Shown here in pieces: positions 15,321-23,672 of a stretch of DNA of 64,000 bases (positions are counted from its first letter, which is position 1; the number at the start of each line of letters is the position of its first letter). The notes beneath the pieces were generated by a model. It had not been told where the DNA came from, ran no database searches, and saw nothing but the letters and a program-made list of their open reading frames with translations. Source of the stretch: Phytomonospora endophytica (lineage in GTDB: Bacteria; Actinomycetota; Actinomycetes; Mycobacteriales; Micromonosporaceae). Made by a program: the position numbers and the translations under genes. The stretch covers positions 62,001 through 126,000 of the forward strand of contig NZ_JACHGT010000018.1 in assembly GCF_014202425.1 (NCBI RefSeq), read 5' to 3'.

Positions 15321-16142
15321 ATGGCCAAGACGATCGTCATCACCGGCGCGAGCGACGGCATCGGCGCGGCCGCCGCGAGGCGGCTGCACCGCGACGGGCA
15401 CCGCGTCGTCGTGGTCGGCCGCTCACCCGAGAAGACCGCCGCCGTCGCCACCGAACTCGGCACCGACGCACACCTCGCCGACTTCGCCCGCCTCGACGAC
15501 GTCCGCGCCCTCGCCACCGCGCTCGACGAGGCGTACCCCCGCATCGACGTGCTCGCCAACAACGCCGGCGGCATCTTCGGCGACCCCACCAAGACCGTCG
15601 ACGGCCACGAGAAGACCTTCCAGGTCAACCACCTGGCACCGTTCCTGCTGACGAACCTGTTGCTGGACAAGCTGATCGCCGCACGCGCCACGGTGCTCCA
15701 GACCTCCAGCGTCGCCGCCCGCGCCTTCGGCCGCCTCGACCTCGACGACCTCGAACACGACCGCGACTTCACCCCCGAACGCGCCTACGGCACCGCCAAA
15801 CTCGCCAACATCCTCTTCACCCGCGAACTCCACCGCCGCTTCGGCGAACAGGGCCTCGCCGCCGCCGCGTTCCACCCCGGCGTCGTCGCCACCGGCTTCG
15901 CCTCGGAGTCGACGAGCCCGATGCGCCACTTCTACCGCAGCCCCATCGGCCGCGCCTTCATGACCGGCTCCGAACGCGGCGCCGACCAGCTCGTCTGGCT
16001 CGCCGAAAGCACCCCCGGCACCGACTGGACCCCCGGCGCCTACTACGAGAAACGCCGCCCGGCCAAACGCGTCAACCCCCAGGCACTCGACGACGCGCTC
16101 GCCACCGCCCTGTGGGACCGCTCCGCCGCGCTCCTCACCTGA
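15321..16142 (+). CDS. Short-chain dehydrogenase/reductase
   Basis: 273 aa classical SDR related to retinol dehydrogenase/protochlorophyllide-reductase-like proteins. TGASDGIGAAAARRL (residues 8-22) is the cofactor loop, NNAGG the structural motif, SSVA the catalytic Ser and ERAYGTAKLAN the Tyr/Lys pair. Arg residues after strand 2 (VVGRSPEK) favour NADP(H). Cytoplasmic; substrate unknown. A GGAAGG-type ribosome-binding site precedes the ATG. The next gene has its own promoter, so the two are separate units. Confidence 0.85.
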   Translation: MAKTIVITGASDGIGAAAARRLHRDGHRVVVVGRSPEKTAAVATELGTDAHLADFARLDDVRALATALDEAYPRIDVLANNAGGIFGDPTKTVDGHEKTFQVNHLAPFLLTNLLLDKLIAARATVLQTSSVAARAFGRLDLDDLEHDRDFTPERAYGTAKLANILFTRELHRRFGEQGLAAAAFHPGVVATGFASESTSPMRHFYRSPIGRAFMTGSERGADQLVWLAESTPGTDWTPGAYYEKRRPAKRVNPQALDDALATALWDRSAALLT

Positions 16143-16159
16143 AAACACCCGAAACGGAC

Positions 16160-16188
16160 TTGCCCGTCATGCGGTACGGAACTAGCAT
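16160..16188 (+). promoter_or_regulatory. Promoter for leaderless maleylpyruvate-isomerase-like mRNA
   Basis: TTGCCC (16160-16165), 17-bp spacer, TAGCAT (16183-16188), then 7 nt to the GTG at 16196. No ribosome-binding site is visible. Confidence 0.55.
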
Positions 16189-16195
16189 CCGCCGG

Positions 16196-16852
16196 GTGGA
16201 TCTCTTCTCGCGCTCGTGGACCGCGCTGCTCACGGCGGTCGCCGAGACCAAGGACGACGACTTCGGACGCCCCTCGGGCTGCACGGGCTGGCTCGTGCGC
16301 GACCTCGCGTGCCACCTGGTGATCGACGCCCAGGACGTGCTGATCACCCTCGTCACCCCCGCCGAAGGCCCCCCGACCGTCGACGCGGCCTCCTACTGGA
16401 AGGTCAGCGCCGAACCCCCCAGCGGCGACGACCCCCTCGCCGCACTCATCCCCCGCCTCGCCGCCGCCTACGGCGAACCCCGATGGCTCAAGTTCCACCT
16501 CGACGACCTCGGCACGGCCGCCGGACGCGCCGCCGCGCTCGCCGACCGGACCGCGCTGGTCGGCACCCAGGACGAGGTCGTGAGCGTCGACGACTACCTG
16601 TCGGCCTACGTCCTCGAATGGACACTCCACCACCTCGACCTCAACGCCCACCTCGACGCGGCGGCCCCACCGCCCGCCGAGACCCTCGCGGCGACCCGTG
16701 CGCTGCTGGAACGCATCGCCGGGGCGGCGTTCCCGGCGTCGATGAGCGACACCGACGCGCTGCTGGTCGGCACCGGCCGCCGCCCCGCCGGCGTCGAGGA
16801 ACACCACGCCCTCGGCGAACTCGCCGAGAAACTGCCCCTGTACCTGGGCTGA
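16196..16852 (+). CDS. Maleylpyruvate-isomerase/DinB-like protein
   Basis: 218 aa, mycothiol-dependent maleylpyruvate isomerase N-terminal (DinB-like four-helix) fold: LFSRSWTALLTAVAE, CTGWLVRDLACHLVIDAQDV and a late YVLEWTLHHLDLNAHL. The histidines in HLV and the WTLHHLD motif correspond to the metal-site positions of this superfamily. Many such proteins are thiol-dependent transferases using mycothiol; the substrate here is unknown. The GTG at 16196 is chosen because a well-formed promoter ends 7 nt upstream; the ATG at 16169 lies inside that promoter. Convergent with ptsI, 6 bp between stops. Confidence 0.75.
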   Translation: MDLFSRSWTALLTAVAETKDDDFGRPSGCTGWLVRDLACHLVIDAQDVLITLVTPAEGPPTVDAASYWKVSAEPPSGDDPLAALIPRLAAAYGEPRWLKFHLDDLGTAAGRAAALADRTALVGTQDEVVSVDDYLSAYVLEWTLHHLDLNAHLDAAAPPPAETLAATRALLERIAGAAFPASMSDTDALLVGTGRRPAGVEEHHALGELAEKLPLYLG

Positions 16853-16858
16853 GTCCGG

Positions 16859-18490
16859 TCACCCCACCGCCGCGCGCGCTCCCTCCGCGTCGCCGGCCGC
16901 CAGCGCCGCCGCGGCCGCCGCACGGCACTCCGCGAACGTCCGCGCGGCCAGGGCCTCCCGTACGGCCGGGATGGCCCGCGCCGACATCGAAAGGCTGTCG
17001 ATCCCCAGCCCGGCCAGCACCACGGCCAGGGCCGGATCGGCGGCCGCCTCCCCGCAGACGCCGACGGGCTTGCCCGTCTCGGCCCCGGCCCGCGCGCACA
17101 TGGCCAGCAGATCGAGCAGCGCGGGCTGCCAGGGGTCGAGGAGCTCGGCGAGTTCGGCGCACTGGCGGTCGGCGGCGAGGGTGTACTGGCTGAGGTCGTT
17201 GGTGCCGACGCTGATGAAGTCGACGACCTCCAGGATCGGCCGGGCGCGCAGGGCGGCGGCCGGAATCTCGACCATCACCCCGGCCTTGGCGATTCCCGCC
17301 GCGCGGCACCGGGCGACGAATCCGGCGGCTTCGGCGACGGTGGCGACCATCGGCGCCATCACCGCGACATCGGCCCCGGCGGCGCTCGCGGCGGTCGCGA
17401 TCGCGTCGAGCTGGACGCGCAGGATCTCCGGGTGGCGGCGGGCGACGCGCAGGCCGCGCACCCCGAGGGCGGGATTGGGTTCACCATCGGCGAAGAGGAA
17501 CGGGAGGGGCTTGTCGGCGCCCGCGTCGAGGGTGCGGACGACGACCTTGCGGCCCGGCATGGCCCGGAACACCCTGGTGTAGGCCTCGACCTGCTCGTCG
17601 AAGCCGGGCGCCTCGGTGCGGTCGAGGTAGCGCAGTTCGGTGCGGAACAGGCCGATGCCCTCCGCGCCGTCGAGATGGTCTTCGGCCGAACCGACGTTGG
17701 CCAGCAACGCCACGGGATGACCGTCGGACGTGCGGCCGGGTCCGCTCGTGGCCGACAGTCGTGCGCGACGGGCGGTCTCCTCCGCGCGGATCCCGGCGAC
17801 GGTGCCCTCGTCGACGCCGGTCTCGACCAGCCCGCGTGTGCCGTCGACGGTGACCAGCGTGCCGTCGGGGATGTCGAGCGCTCCGGCGCAGCCGACGACG
17901 GCGGGCAGCCCGAGTGCCCGGGCGAGGATCGCGGTGTGGCTGGTCGGTCCGCCTTCAGCCGTGACCAGCGCGAGCACCTGCCCGGTGTCGAGCCCGGCGG
18001 TGTCGGCGGGCGAGAGGTCGGCGGCGACCAGCACGAACGGGCGGCCCGGCGCGGGAATCCCGGGCATGGCCAGCCCGAGACAGGCCGCGACGGCACGATC
18101 GCGCAGGTCGTCGAGGTCGGCGGCACGCTCGGCCAGGTAACCGCCCGCGGCCTCGAAGGCGGCACGGTGGACGGCGAGGGCCTCGGTGATCGCGTGCGGG
18201 GCGTCGGTCCCGGCGCCCACCCGGGCGGCGACGTCCTCGCCGAGCATCGCGTCCTCGGCCATCATGACCTGCGCGTCGAGGATGTCGGCGGCGACCGTGC
18301 CCGCCACCGCGGCGGCCCGTGCGCCGAGGTCGTCGGCGACGGTCTTCAGCGCGCCCAGTGCCCTCGCCGTCTCGGCGTCCACATCGGACACCGAGACGGC
18401 GGGGGGAAGCGCCGGGCGAGCGGCGATCCGGTGGGCCGGGCCCGCCGCCAGGCCGGGGCCCGCGGCGATCCCGCGCAGTGGCTCAGTCAT
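16859..18490 (-). CDS. ptsI: PTS enzyme I (phosphoenolpyruvate-protein phosphotransferase)
   Basis: 543 aa, normal length. The N-terminal domain holds the phosphorylated His in GGPTSHTAILARALGLPAVV (residues about 178-197); the C-terminal TIM barrel has GIGLFRTE, the long PEP-binding region with FISVGTNDLSQYTLAADR and the late CGEAA. It takes phosphate from PEP and passes it to HPr. It overlaps the ptsH stop by 8 bases and is the last gene of the eight-gene minus-strand PTS operon, an unusual place for a general PTS component. Confidence 0.95.
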   Translation of the reverse strand: MTEPLRGIAAGPGLAAGPAHRIAARPALPPAVSVSDVDAETARALGALKTVADDLGARAAAVAGTVAADILDAQVMMAEDAMLGEDVAARVGAGTDAPHAITEALAVHRAAFEAAGGYLAERAADLDDLRDRAVAACLGLAMPGIPAPGRPFVLVAADLSPADTAGLDTGQVLALVTAEGGPTSHTAILARALGLPAVVGCAGALDIPDGTLVTVDGTRGLVETGVDEGTVAGIRAEETARRARLSATSGPGRTSDGHPVALLANVGSAEDHLDGAEGIGLFRTELRYLDRTEAPGFDEQVEAYTRVFRAMPGRKVVVRTLDAGADKPLPFLFADGEPNPALGVRGLRVARRHPEILRVQLDAIATAASAAGADVAVMAPMVATVAEAAGFVARCRAAGIAKAGVMVEIPAAALRARPILEVVDFISVGTNDLSQYTLAADRQCAELAELLDPWQPALLDLLAMCARAGAETGKPVGVCGEAAADPALAVVLAGLGIDSLSMSARAIPAVREALAARTFAECRAAAAAALAAGDAEGARAAVG

Positions 18491-18764
18491 GGCCGGACGT
18501 GGCGTCGAGGTCGGTGCCGAGCAGCGCGGCCAGGGCGTCGAGGGCCTCCTCGGCGCCTTCGCCCTCGGCGGCGATCGTCACCTCGGCGCCGTGCCCCGCA
18601 CTGAGGGCGAGCACGTGCAGCATGCTGCCGGCCGGGACCGGGGCCTTGCCCCCGGCCTGAATGGTCACCGCGACCGGTTGTGCTTTGGCCGCCTTGACGA
18701 ACAGGGCGGCGGGACGGGCGTGGAGGCCGCTCGCGGAGGCGACGGCGACGGTTCGAGACGGCAT
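18483..18764 (-). CDS. ptsH: HPr phosphocarrier protein
   Basis: 93 aa. ASGLHARPAALFVKAA contains the phosphorylated His, and PAGSMLHVLAL occupies the regulatory-Ser region. It receives phosphate from enzyme I and hands it to EIIA. The ATG at 18764 is preferred over the adjacent ATG at 18767 because it gives better spacing to the GAGGAG site. It overlaps ptsI by 8 bases and follows the dehydrogenase gene by 13 bp. Confidence 0.92.
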   Translation of the reverse strand: MPSRTVAVASASGLHARPAALFVKAAKAQPVAVTIQAGGKAPVPAGSMLHVLALSAGHGAEVTIAAEGEGAEEALDALAALLGTDLDATSGHD

Positions 18765-18777
18765 CATGGCTCCTCGG

Positions 18778-19818
18778 TCAGGGTTCGATCGTCACCTTGA
18801 TCGCCTCGCCGCGCGCGACGAGGTCGAAGGCCTCGACCGCGGCCGACAGGGGCAGGCGGTGGGTGATCAGGTCGCTCACGGGGACGGCTCCGCCGGCGAT
18901 CAGGGCCAGCGCCTCGGCGTTGTTCGCCGGGCTCGATCCGTTGGCGCCGACGATGGTCAGTTCGCGGTAGTGCACGAGGTTGGAGTCGCAGGCGATGATC
19001 GGGGCGTCCTTCGGCAGGCCGCCGAAGAAGCTGATCCGGCCCCGCCGCGCGGCCATCGCGATCGCCTGCTCCTGGGCACCACCCGAGGCGGCGGCGGTGA
19101 TGACGACGTCGGCACCGCGTTCCTCGGTCAGTTTCAGGACGGCCTCGACGGCGTCGGTGTCCCCGCCGTGGACGGTGGCGTCGGGCCGGACGAGGGCCGC
19201 GGCCATCTCCAGGCGTTCGGCGTTGATGTCGACGAGGAACACCCGCCGCGCACCACGGGCCTTGGCCAGCCGGACGTGCAGGCAGCCGATCGGGCCCGAA
19301 CCCATCACGACGACGTCGTCGCCGTCACCGACGCGGGCGAGGTTCTGGCCGTTGATGACGCAGGCGAGGGGTTCGGCGACGGAGGCCTCGGCGAAGCCGA
19401 GCCCGTCGGGGATCCGGTTGAGGCCGCCGACGGCGAGGACCTTGGCGGGGACCACCATGTACTCGGCGAAGCCGCCGTCGTAGTGGTAGCCCATCGACTC
19501 CTGCTTCGGGCAGACCGACATGCGGCCGCGCCGGCATTCCCCGCACTGTCCACAGGGGATGGCCGCGATGACCTGGACGCGGTCGCCGGGGGCCCACCCG
19601 CCGACCCCGTCGCCGAGTCCGGCGACCTCACCGGCGACCTCGTGGCCCATCACCCGCGGCGGGACGATGTGGTGGTGCCCGAAGCGGGAGATCTTGACGT
19701 CGGTCCCGCAGGTCGAGCAGTCGCGGACCCGGATGAGCACCTCGCCGGGCCCCGGTACGGGCTCGGGCGCGTCCTCGATCCGGACATCGCCTGGCGCGTG
19801 GAAACGGACCACCTTCAT
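18778..19818 (-). CDS. Zinc-dependent polyol(-phosphate) dehydrogenase
   Basis: 346 aa medium-chain dehydrogenase. Catalytic zinc ligands are in STCGTD and GHEVAGEV; the structural zinc site is CGQCGECRRGRMSVC; the Rossmann motif is GSGPIG followed by an acidic DIN at the end of strand 2, favouring NAD. In a PTS operon with a PfkB kinase the likely reaction is oxidation of a sugar-alcohol phosphate to the ketose phosphate, as galactitol-1-phosphate dehydrogenase does; plain sorbitol/iditol oxidation is the alternative. The stop of the EIIA gene (TAG) directly abuts its ATG, and GAGGAGGAA inside EIIA serves as its ribosome-binding site. Confidence 0.85.
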   Translation of the reverse strand: MKVVRFHAPGDVRIEDAPEPVPGPGEVLIRVRDCSTCGTDVKISRFGHHHIVPPRVMGHEVAGEVAGLGDGVGGWAPGDRVQVIAAIPCGQCGECRRGRMSVCPKQESMGYHYDGGFAEYMVVPAKVLAVGGLNRIPDGLGFAEASVAEPLACVINGQNLARVGDGDDVVVMGSGPIGCLHVRLAKARGARRVFLVDINAERLEMAAALVRPDATVHGGDTDAVEAVLKLTEERGADVVITAAASGGAQEQAIAMAARRGRISFFGGLPKDAPIIACDSNLVHYRELTIVGANGSSPANNAEALALIAGGAVPVSDLITHRLPLSAAVEAFDLVARGEAIKVTIEP

Positions 19819-20274
19819 CTATTCCTCCTCGTCCGGCGTGAGCAGCCGGCGCACGTCGTCGGGTTCGGTCGCCGCGCGCAACAGGCGGGCGCGTTCGGGG
19901 TCGAGCAGGACCAGGGCGAGCTCGCCGAGCAGGGCGACGTGTCCGTCGCCGCGGGCGGCGATGGCCACGCAGACGGTGACGCGCTCGCCGTCCCAGTCGA
20001 CGCCGTCGGGGAAGCGGAGCACGGCCAGGGCGTCGCGCTCGATGTCCTCTTTGGAGGTGAGCGTGCCGTGCGGGATGGCGACGCCTTCTCCGACATAGGT
20101 GGAGACGGAGCGTTCGCGGGCCAGCATGGCGTCCACATAGGATGGTTTGGCGGCGCCGATCGCGACGAGCGCCTCGCCGCAGCGGCGGACGGCGTCGTCA
20201 CGGTCGGCGGCGGTCTCGGCGAGCCGGATGGCGCGGTCGTCGAGGAGGCCGGTCAGGGCGTCATTCACCGACAT
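19819..20274 (-). CDS. PTS EIIA component, mannitol/fructose type
   Basis: 151 aa, the PTS EIIA type-2 fold. GEGVAIPHGT carries the active-site His that is phosphorylated by HPr. A stand-alone EIIA that would pass phosphate to the neighbouring EIIB. The ATG at 20274 is used; a GTG directly before it (20277) is an alternative. It overlaps the EIIB gene by 14 bases, indicating coupled translation. Confidence 0.9.
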   Translation of the reverse strand: MSVNDALTGLLDDRAIRLAETAADRDDAVRRCGEALVAIGAAKPSYVDAMLARERSVSTYVGEGVAIPHGTLTSKEDIERDALAVLRFPDGVDWDGERVTVCVAIAARGDGHVALLGELALVLLDPERARLLRAATEPDDVRRLLTPDEEE

Positions 20275-20569
20275 CACTTCCGGTCTGGATGGCGCTGACG
20301 AGCCGCGCCACGGCCGGGTCGCCGATGAACAGCTGGATCGAGACGATGACGGTGTCGGGGGCGACGCCGCGGACGCGGTCGGCGAGTCCCTGGTGGGTGA
20401 CGATCACGTCGGCCTCGACGGGGATCTCGGCGACGGCGGCGTGCACGACGGTGACGCCGTTCTTCTTGAGCTGACGGCGGAGCTGACCGGCCAGCATGAC
20501 GCTGCTGCCCATGCCGGCGTCGCAGGCGACGACGAGCGTCTTGATCGCCGATCCGTTGATGGTGGTCAT
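20261..20569 (-). CDS. PTS EIIB component, mannitol type
   Basis: 102 aa. VVACDAGMGSSVMLAGQL near residues 13-30 is the mannitol-type EIIB P-loop with its phosphorylated Cys. It would transfer phosphate from EIIA to the incoming sugar alcohol at EIIC. In many bacteria this domain is fused to EIIC; here it is a separate gene overlapping EIIC by 4 bases (ATGA). Confidence 0.9.
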   Translation of the reverse strand: MTTINGSAIKTLVVACDAGMGSSVMLAGQLRRQLKKNGVTVVHAAVAEIPVEADVIVTHQGLADRVRGVAPDTVIVSIQLFIGDPAVARLVSAIQTGSDVGE

Positions 20570-21702
20570 GTCCTTGCCTTTCGGCTTTCGGCGGGGACGG
20601 TGCCCCGCGGGGCGGGTACGGCGGTGGTGGCTTCCGCTTCCTCTTGTTCGGCCCGTTTCTCGCCGCGACCGAAGCCCAGCAGGACCGAGGAGGCGGCGAA
20701 GCTCACGGCGGCGGAGATGACGATCCCCAGGATCACGCCGAACCAGTCGCCTTTGGGCGTGACCGCCATCCAGGCGAAGATGCTGCCCGGCGCGGGTGTG
20801 GCGACGAGTCCGACGCCGGTGACCATGAAGGTCGCGACACCGGCGGCGCCGCCGAGGATCGCCGCGAGGATCAGCCGCGGCTTCATCAGCACGTAGGGGA
20901 AGTAGATCTCGTGGATGCCGCCGAGGAACTGGATCGTGGCGGCGGCGGGGATGCTCGGGCGCAGGGCGCGCGGCCCGAAGAACATGAAGGCCAGCAGCAG
21001 GCCCAGACCGGGTCCGGGGTTGGACTCGATCATGAACAGGATCGAGCTGCCGGTGTCGGCGGCCTCGGCGGCGCCGAGGGGGCCGAGCACGCCGTGGTTG
21101 ATGGCGTTGTTGAGGAAAAGGACCTTCGCCGGTTCGACCAGGACCGAGGAGGCGGGCAGGAGGTTGTGCGTGACCAGCCAGCTCACCGCGTCACCGGCGG
21201 CGTCGGTGACCACCCGGAACACCGGGCCGATGACCCAGGCGCCGAGCACCGCCATCCCGGCGCCGAGGATCCCGGCGGAGAAGTTGTCGATGAGCATCTC
21301 GAAACCGGGCTTGATCCGGTCTTCGAGGAGACCGTCGAAGAGTTTGAGCAGGTAGGCGGCGAGCGGGCCGATGACCATTGCGGCGAGGAACATCGGCTGT
21401 TCGGCGCCGACCACGACGCCGACGGTGGCCACCGCGCCGACCACGGCACCGCGCTGCCCGTGGACCATCCGGCCGCCGGTGTAGCCGATGAGCAGGGGCA
21501 GCAGGAACTTGATCATCGGGCCGACGAGTTCGCCGAAGTGCTCGTTGGGGATCCAGCCGGTCGGGATGAACAGCGCGGTGATCAGGCCCCAGGCGATGAA
21601 GGCGCCGATGTTGGGCATGACCATGCCCGCCAGGTAACCGCCGACGCGCTGGACGGAGGCCTTTAAACCGGTGCCGGTGACCTGTGGTGTGTAGTCGCTC
21701 AT
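20566..21702 (-). CDS. PTS EIIC permease, mannitol family
   Basis: 378 aa, about eight hydrophobic segments. GGYLAGMVMPNIGAFIAWGL, NNAINHGVLGPLG and GGIHEIYFPYVLM (the conserved GIHE motif of mannitol EIIC) identify the family. It moves and presents the polyol for phosphorylation. The C-terminal 40 residues are an acidic/Ala-rich cytoplasmic tail where a fused EIIB would otherwise be. Leu13 is a TTA codon near the start, so expression may depend on the rare leucyl tRNA. The gap to the kinase gene is 11 bp. Confidence 0.9.
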   Translation of the reverse strand: MSDYTPQVTGTGLKASVQRVGGYLAGMVMPNIGAFIAWGLITALFIPTGWIPNEHFGELVGPMIKFLLPLLIGYTGGRMVHGQRGAVVGAVATVGVVVGAEQPMFLAAMVIGPLAAYLLKLFDGLLEDRIKPGFEMLIDNFSAGILGAGMAVLGAWVIGPVFRVVTDAAGDAVSWLVTHNLLPASSVLVEPAKVLFLNNAINHGVLGPLGAAEAADTGSSILFMIESNPGPGLGLLLAFMFFGPRALRPSIPAAATIQFLGGIHEIYFPYVLMKPRLILAAILGGAAGVATFMVTGVGLVATPAPGSIFAWMAVTPKGDWFGVILGIVISAAVSFAASSVLLGFGRGEKRAEQEEAEATTAVPAPRGTVPAESRKART

Positions 21703-21713
21703 TGCTGTCTCCC

Positions 21714-22679
21714 TCAGGGACGATCCGGGGCTGCGGCCGCCGGAGTGTTCGGGGGCCGGACACCGTCCGGCAGGTGGTGGACGCGCACCAGGTCCCGGCG
21801 CAGGTCGGCCGGTCCGGGCATGCGGCTGCCCGGCAGGCTGACCGCCGCCGCGGCCCAGGCGAGGGCCTCGGCGAACGCGTCGGCGCCCGCGGCTCCGGCG
21901 GCGAGGAACCCGGCGAGAAGGGCGTCGCCGGCCCCGACGGAGCTGCGGGGGACGGGCACGTCGGCCTCGCCGGCGAGCACGCCGTCGGCTCCGACGAGCA
22001 GGGCGCCGTCGGCGCCGAGACTGGCCAGGACCGTGCCCGCGCCGAGCGCGCGCAGTTCCCGGGCCGCCGCGACGACCTCGGCCGTCGTGGCCGGGACCCG
22101 GCCGACGGCTTCGGCGAGTTCCTCCCGGTTGGGTTTGAGGAGATCCGCGCCGGCCTCGGCGGCGGCGCGCAGGGCCGGGCCGCTGGTGTCGACGGCCAGG
22201 CGCACGCCGGAGTCGACCACCCGGCGGCACAGGCCCGCGAACGCGCTGACCGGCAGGCCGGGGGGCACGCTTCCGCAGATGACGACCCAGGTGGCGTCGA
22301 CGGCGGCGGTCAGGGCCCGGGTCGTGATGAGTTCGAACTCGGCGGGCGACAGGCTCGGACCCGGTTCGTTGATCTTGGTGACGGTGCCGTCGGGTTCGGC
22401 GAGGGTGATGTTGGAGCGGGTGCGCCCGACGATCGGGACCGAGCGCACGTCGACGCCCTCGTCACGCAGCAGCCGCATGATCTGCGCGCCCTCGTCCCCG
22501 CCGCAGGGCAGGACCGCGGGGGCCGAGACCCCGTTGGCCAGCAGTGCCCGGGACACGTTGACGCCCTTGCCGCCGGGATCGAGGTGCGCCGAGGCGGCGC
22601 GGATGACCTCACCGCGGACGAGGCGCTCGACGTCGACGGCCCGGTCGAGGCTGGGATTGAGCGTCACGGTGACGATCAC
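21714..22679 (-). CDS. PfkB-family kinase, 1-phosphofructokinase / tagatose-6-phosphate kinase type
   Basis: 321 aa. MIVTVTLNPSLDRAV start, DPGGKGVNVSRAL substrate loop and the ATP/anion-hole motif SSVGAGDALLAGFLA with the catalytic Asp identify the LacC/FruK subgroup of PfkB kinases. With a mannitol-type PTS and a polyol-phosphate dehydrogenase it should phosphorylate the resulting ketose phosphate to a bisphosphate (fructose or tagatose); which one cannot be told. GTG start overlapping the regulator's stop by 4 bases (GTGA). Residues 295-321 are a Pro/Ala-rich tail. Confidence 0.88.
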   Translation of the reverse strand: MIVTVTLNPSLDRAVDVERLVRGEVIRAASAHLDPGGKGVNVSRALLANGVSAPAVLPCGGDEGAQIMRLLRDEGVDVRSVPIVGRTRSNITLAEPDGTVTKINEPGPSLSPAEFELITTRALTAAVDATWVVICGSVPPGLPVSAFAGLCRRVVDSGVRLAVDTSGPALRAAAEAGADLLKPNREELAEAVGRVPATTAEVVAAARELRALGAGTVLASLGADGALLVGADGVLAGEADVPVPRSSVGAGDALLAGFLAAGAAGADAFAEALAWAAAAVSLPGSRMPGPADLRRDLVRVHHLPDGVRPPNTPAAAAPDRP

Positions 22680-23437
22680 GCGCGCACCACCCGCACGCCG
22701 TTGGCCTCGATGTCCTCGGCGAGGCCGGTGTCGAGACCGGTGTCGGTGATGAGCGTGTCCACTTCGGCCAGCGCGCCGAAGCGGGCCAGGTAGTCGTTGC
22801 CGATCTTGGTGTGGTCGGCGAGCACGACGCAGCGGCGGGCCGCGCGGATCATCGCGCGCTTCACCGCCGCCTCGGCGGGGTCGGGTGTGGTCAGGCCGCG
22901 CTCCACCGAGCAGCCGTTCGTGCCGAGGAAGGCCACGTCGACGTACATGTCGGCCAGGGGCCGCAGTGCCCAGTCGTCGACGGTCGCCAGGGTCTTGCCG
23001 CGCAGGCGCCCGCCGAGGAGCAGGACGTTGAGGTTGGGGCGGGTGCCCAGGAGCGTGGCGATCACCGGGGAGTTGACCACGACGGTGAGCTCGCGGTCGG
23101 CCGGCAGCGCGTGCGCCAGCCGCGAGGTGGTCGTCCCGGCGTCGAGGATGACGGCGCCGTCCGCGGGGACCTCGGCGAGGGCCGCCTTGGCGATGCGCTC
23201 CTTCTCCTCGGTGAGGACGGTGTCGCGGGTGGCCAGGGCGGGCTCGAAACCGAGTCTCTCCACCGGGATCGCCCCACCGTGGACCCGGCGCAGCACGCCG
23301 GCGCGTTCCAGCGTCGTCAAGTCCCGCCGGATCGTCTCCGCGGTCACGTCGAGGGTTTCGGCGAGACCGGCCACCTCCACGCGCCCGCCGGCGCGCGCGA
23401 TGCGGACGATCTCCTGTTGCCGTTCCTCAGCGTACAT
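22676..23437 (-). CDS. DeoR-family repressor of the PTS operon
   Basis: 253 aa. Winged HTH at residues 5-57 (LAETLDVTAETIRRDLTTLE, then VLRRVHGGAI) and the DeoR sensor domain with DAGTTTSRLA and the phosphate-binding LGGRLRGKT, TNGCS and LADHTKIG motifs. Such proteins repress sugar operons and are released by sugar phosphates; here the PfkB substrate or product is the likely inducer. First gene of the eight-gene operon, so it is autoregulated. TTGACT/TAAACA boxes lie upstream. Confidence 0.9.
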   Translation of the reverse strand: MYAEERQQEIVRIARAGGRVEVAGLAETLDVTAETIRRDLTTLERAGVLRRVHGGAIPVERLGFEPALATRDTVLTEEKERIAKAALAEVPADGAVILDAGTTTSRLAHALPADRELTVVVNSPVIATLLGTRPNLNVLLLGGRLRGKTLATVDDWALRPLADMYVDVAFLGTNGCSVERGLTTPDPAEAAVKRAMIRAARRCVVLADHTKIGNDYLARFGALAEVDTLITDTGLDTGLAEDIEANGVRVVRA

Positions 23438-23471
23438 GTGGTTTCACCGCCGTTTCGTTTTGTATCTCTTC

Positions 23472-23500
23472 TGTTTACGCCCGAGCTTGGGCGAAGTCAA
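23472..23500 (-). promoter_or_regulatory. Promoter/operator of the PTS operon
   Basis: On the minus strand TTGACT (23500-23495), 17-bp spacer, TAAACA (23477-23472). The spacer holds a near-palindrome GCCCGAGCTTGGGC (23479-23492, one mismatch), and downstream there are repeated GTTTC-like words (23441-23460). Either could be the DeoR-type operator. Confidence 0.5.
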
Positions 23501-23576
23501 GAGCGGATTCCTTGCCACAGAAGCATTTCCGGAGGCACCATCACGCAACCCGGGCGCGGCGAACAGACAGAAACGG

Positions 23577-23623
23577 GCATCGCCTCCACGCTCCGGCGGG
23601 GTGCCGGCTCGCGAAGGCGATGC
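23577..23623 (-). terminator. Hairpin downstream of the amidotransferase-like gene
   Basis: Outer 9-base arms GCATCGCCT / AGGCGATGC (23577-23585, 23615-23623) enclose a smaller CCGGC/GCCGG stem. It lies 50 bp beyond the stop codon of the leftward gene at 23673, in the 235-bp gap before the PTS promoter; nothing else is visible in that gap. Confidence 0.5.
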
Positions 23624-23672
23624 GGTGACTGTCAAAGGGGCCCGATGCGGCGGCCCGCGACGCGGTGGGACG

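Noticed and set aside
18778-19818. Classical mannitol-1-phosphate dehydrogenase (MtlD) in the PTS operon
   Set aside because: The gene encodes a zinc-containing medium-chain dehydrogenase with catalytic and structural zinc motifs, not the long-chain MtlD family.
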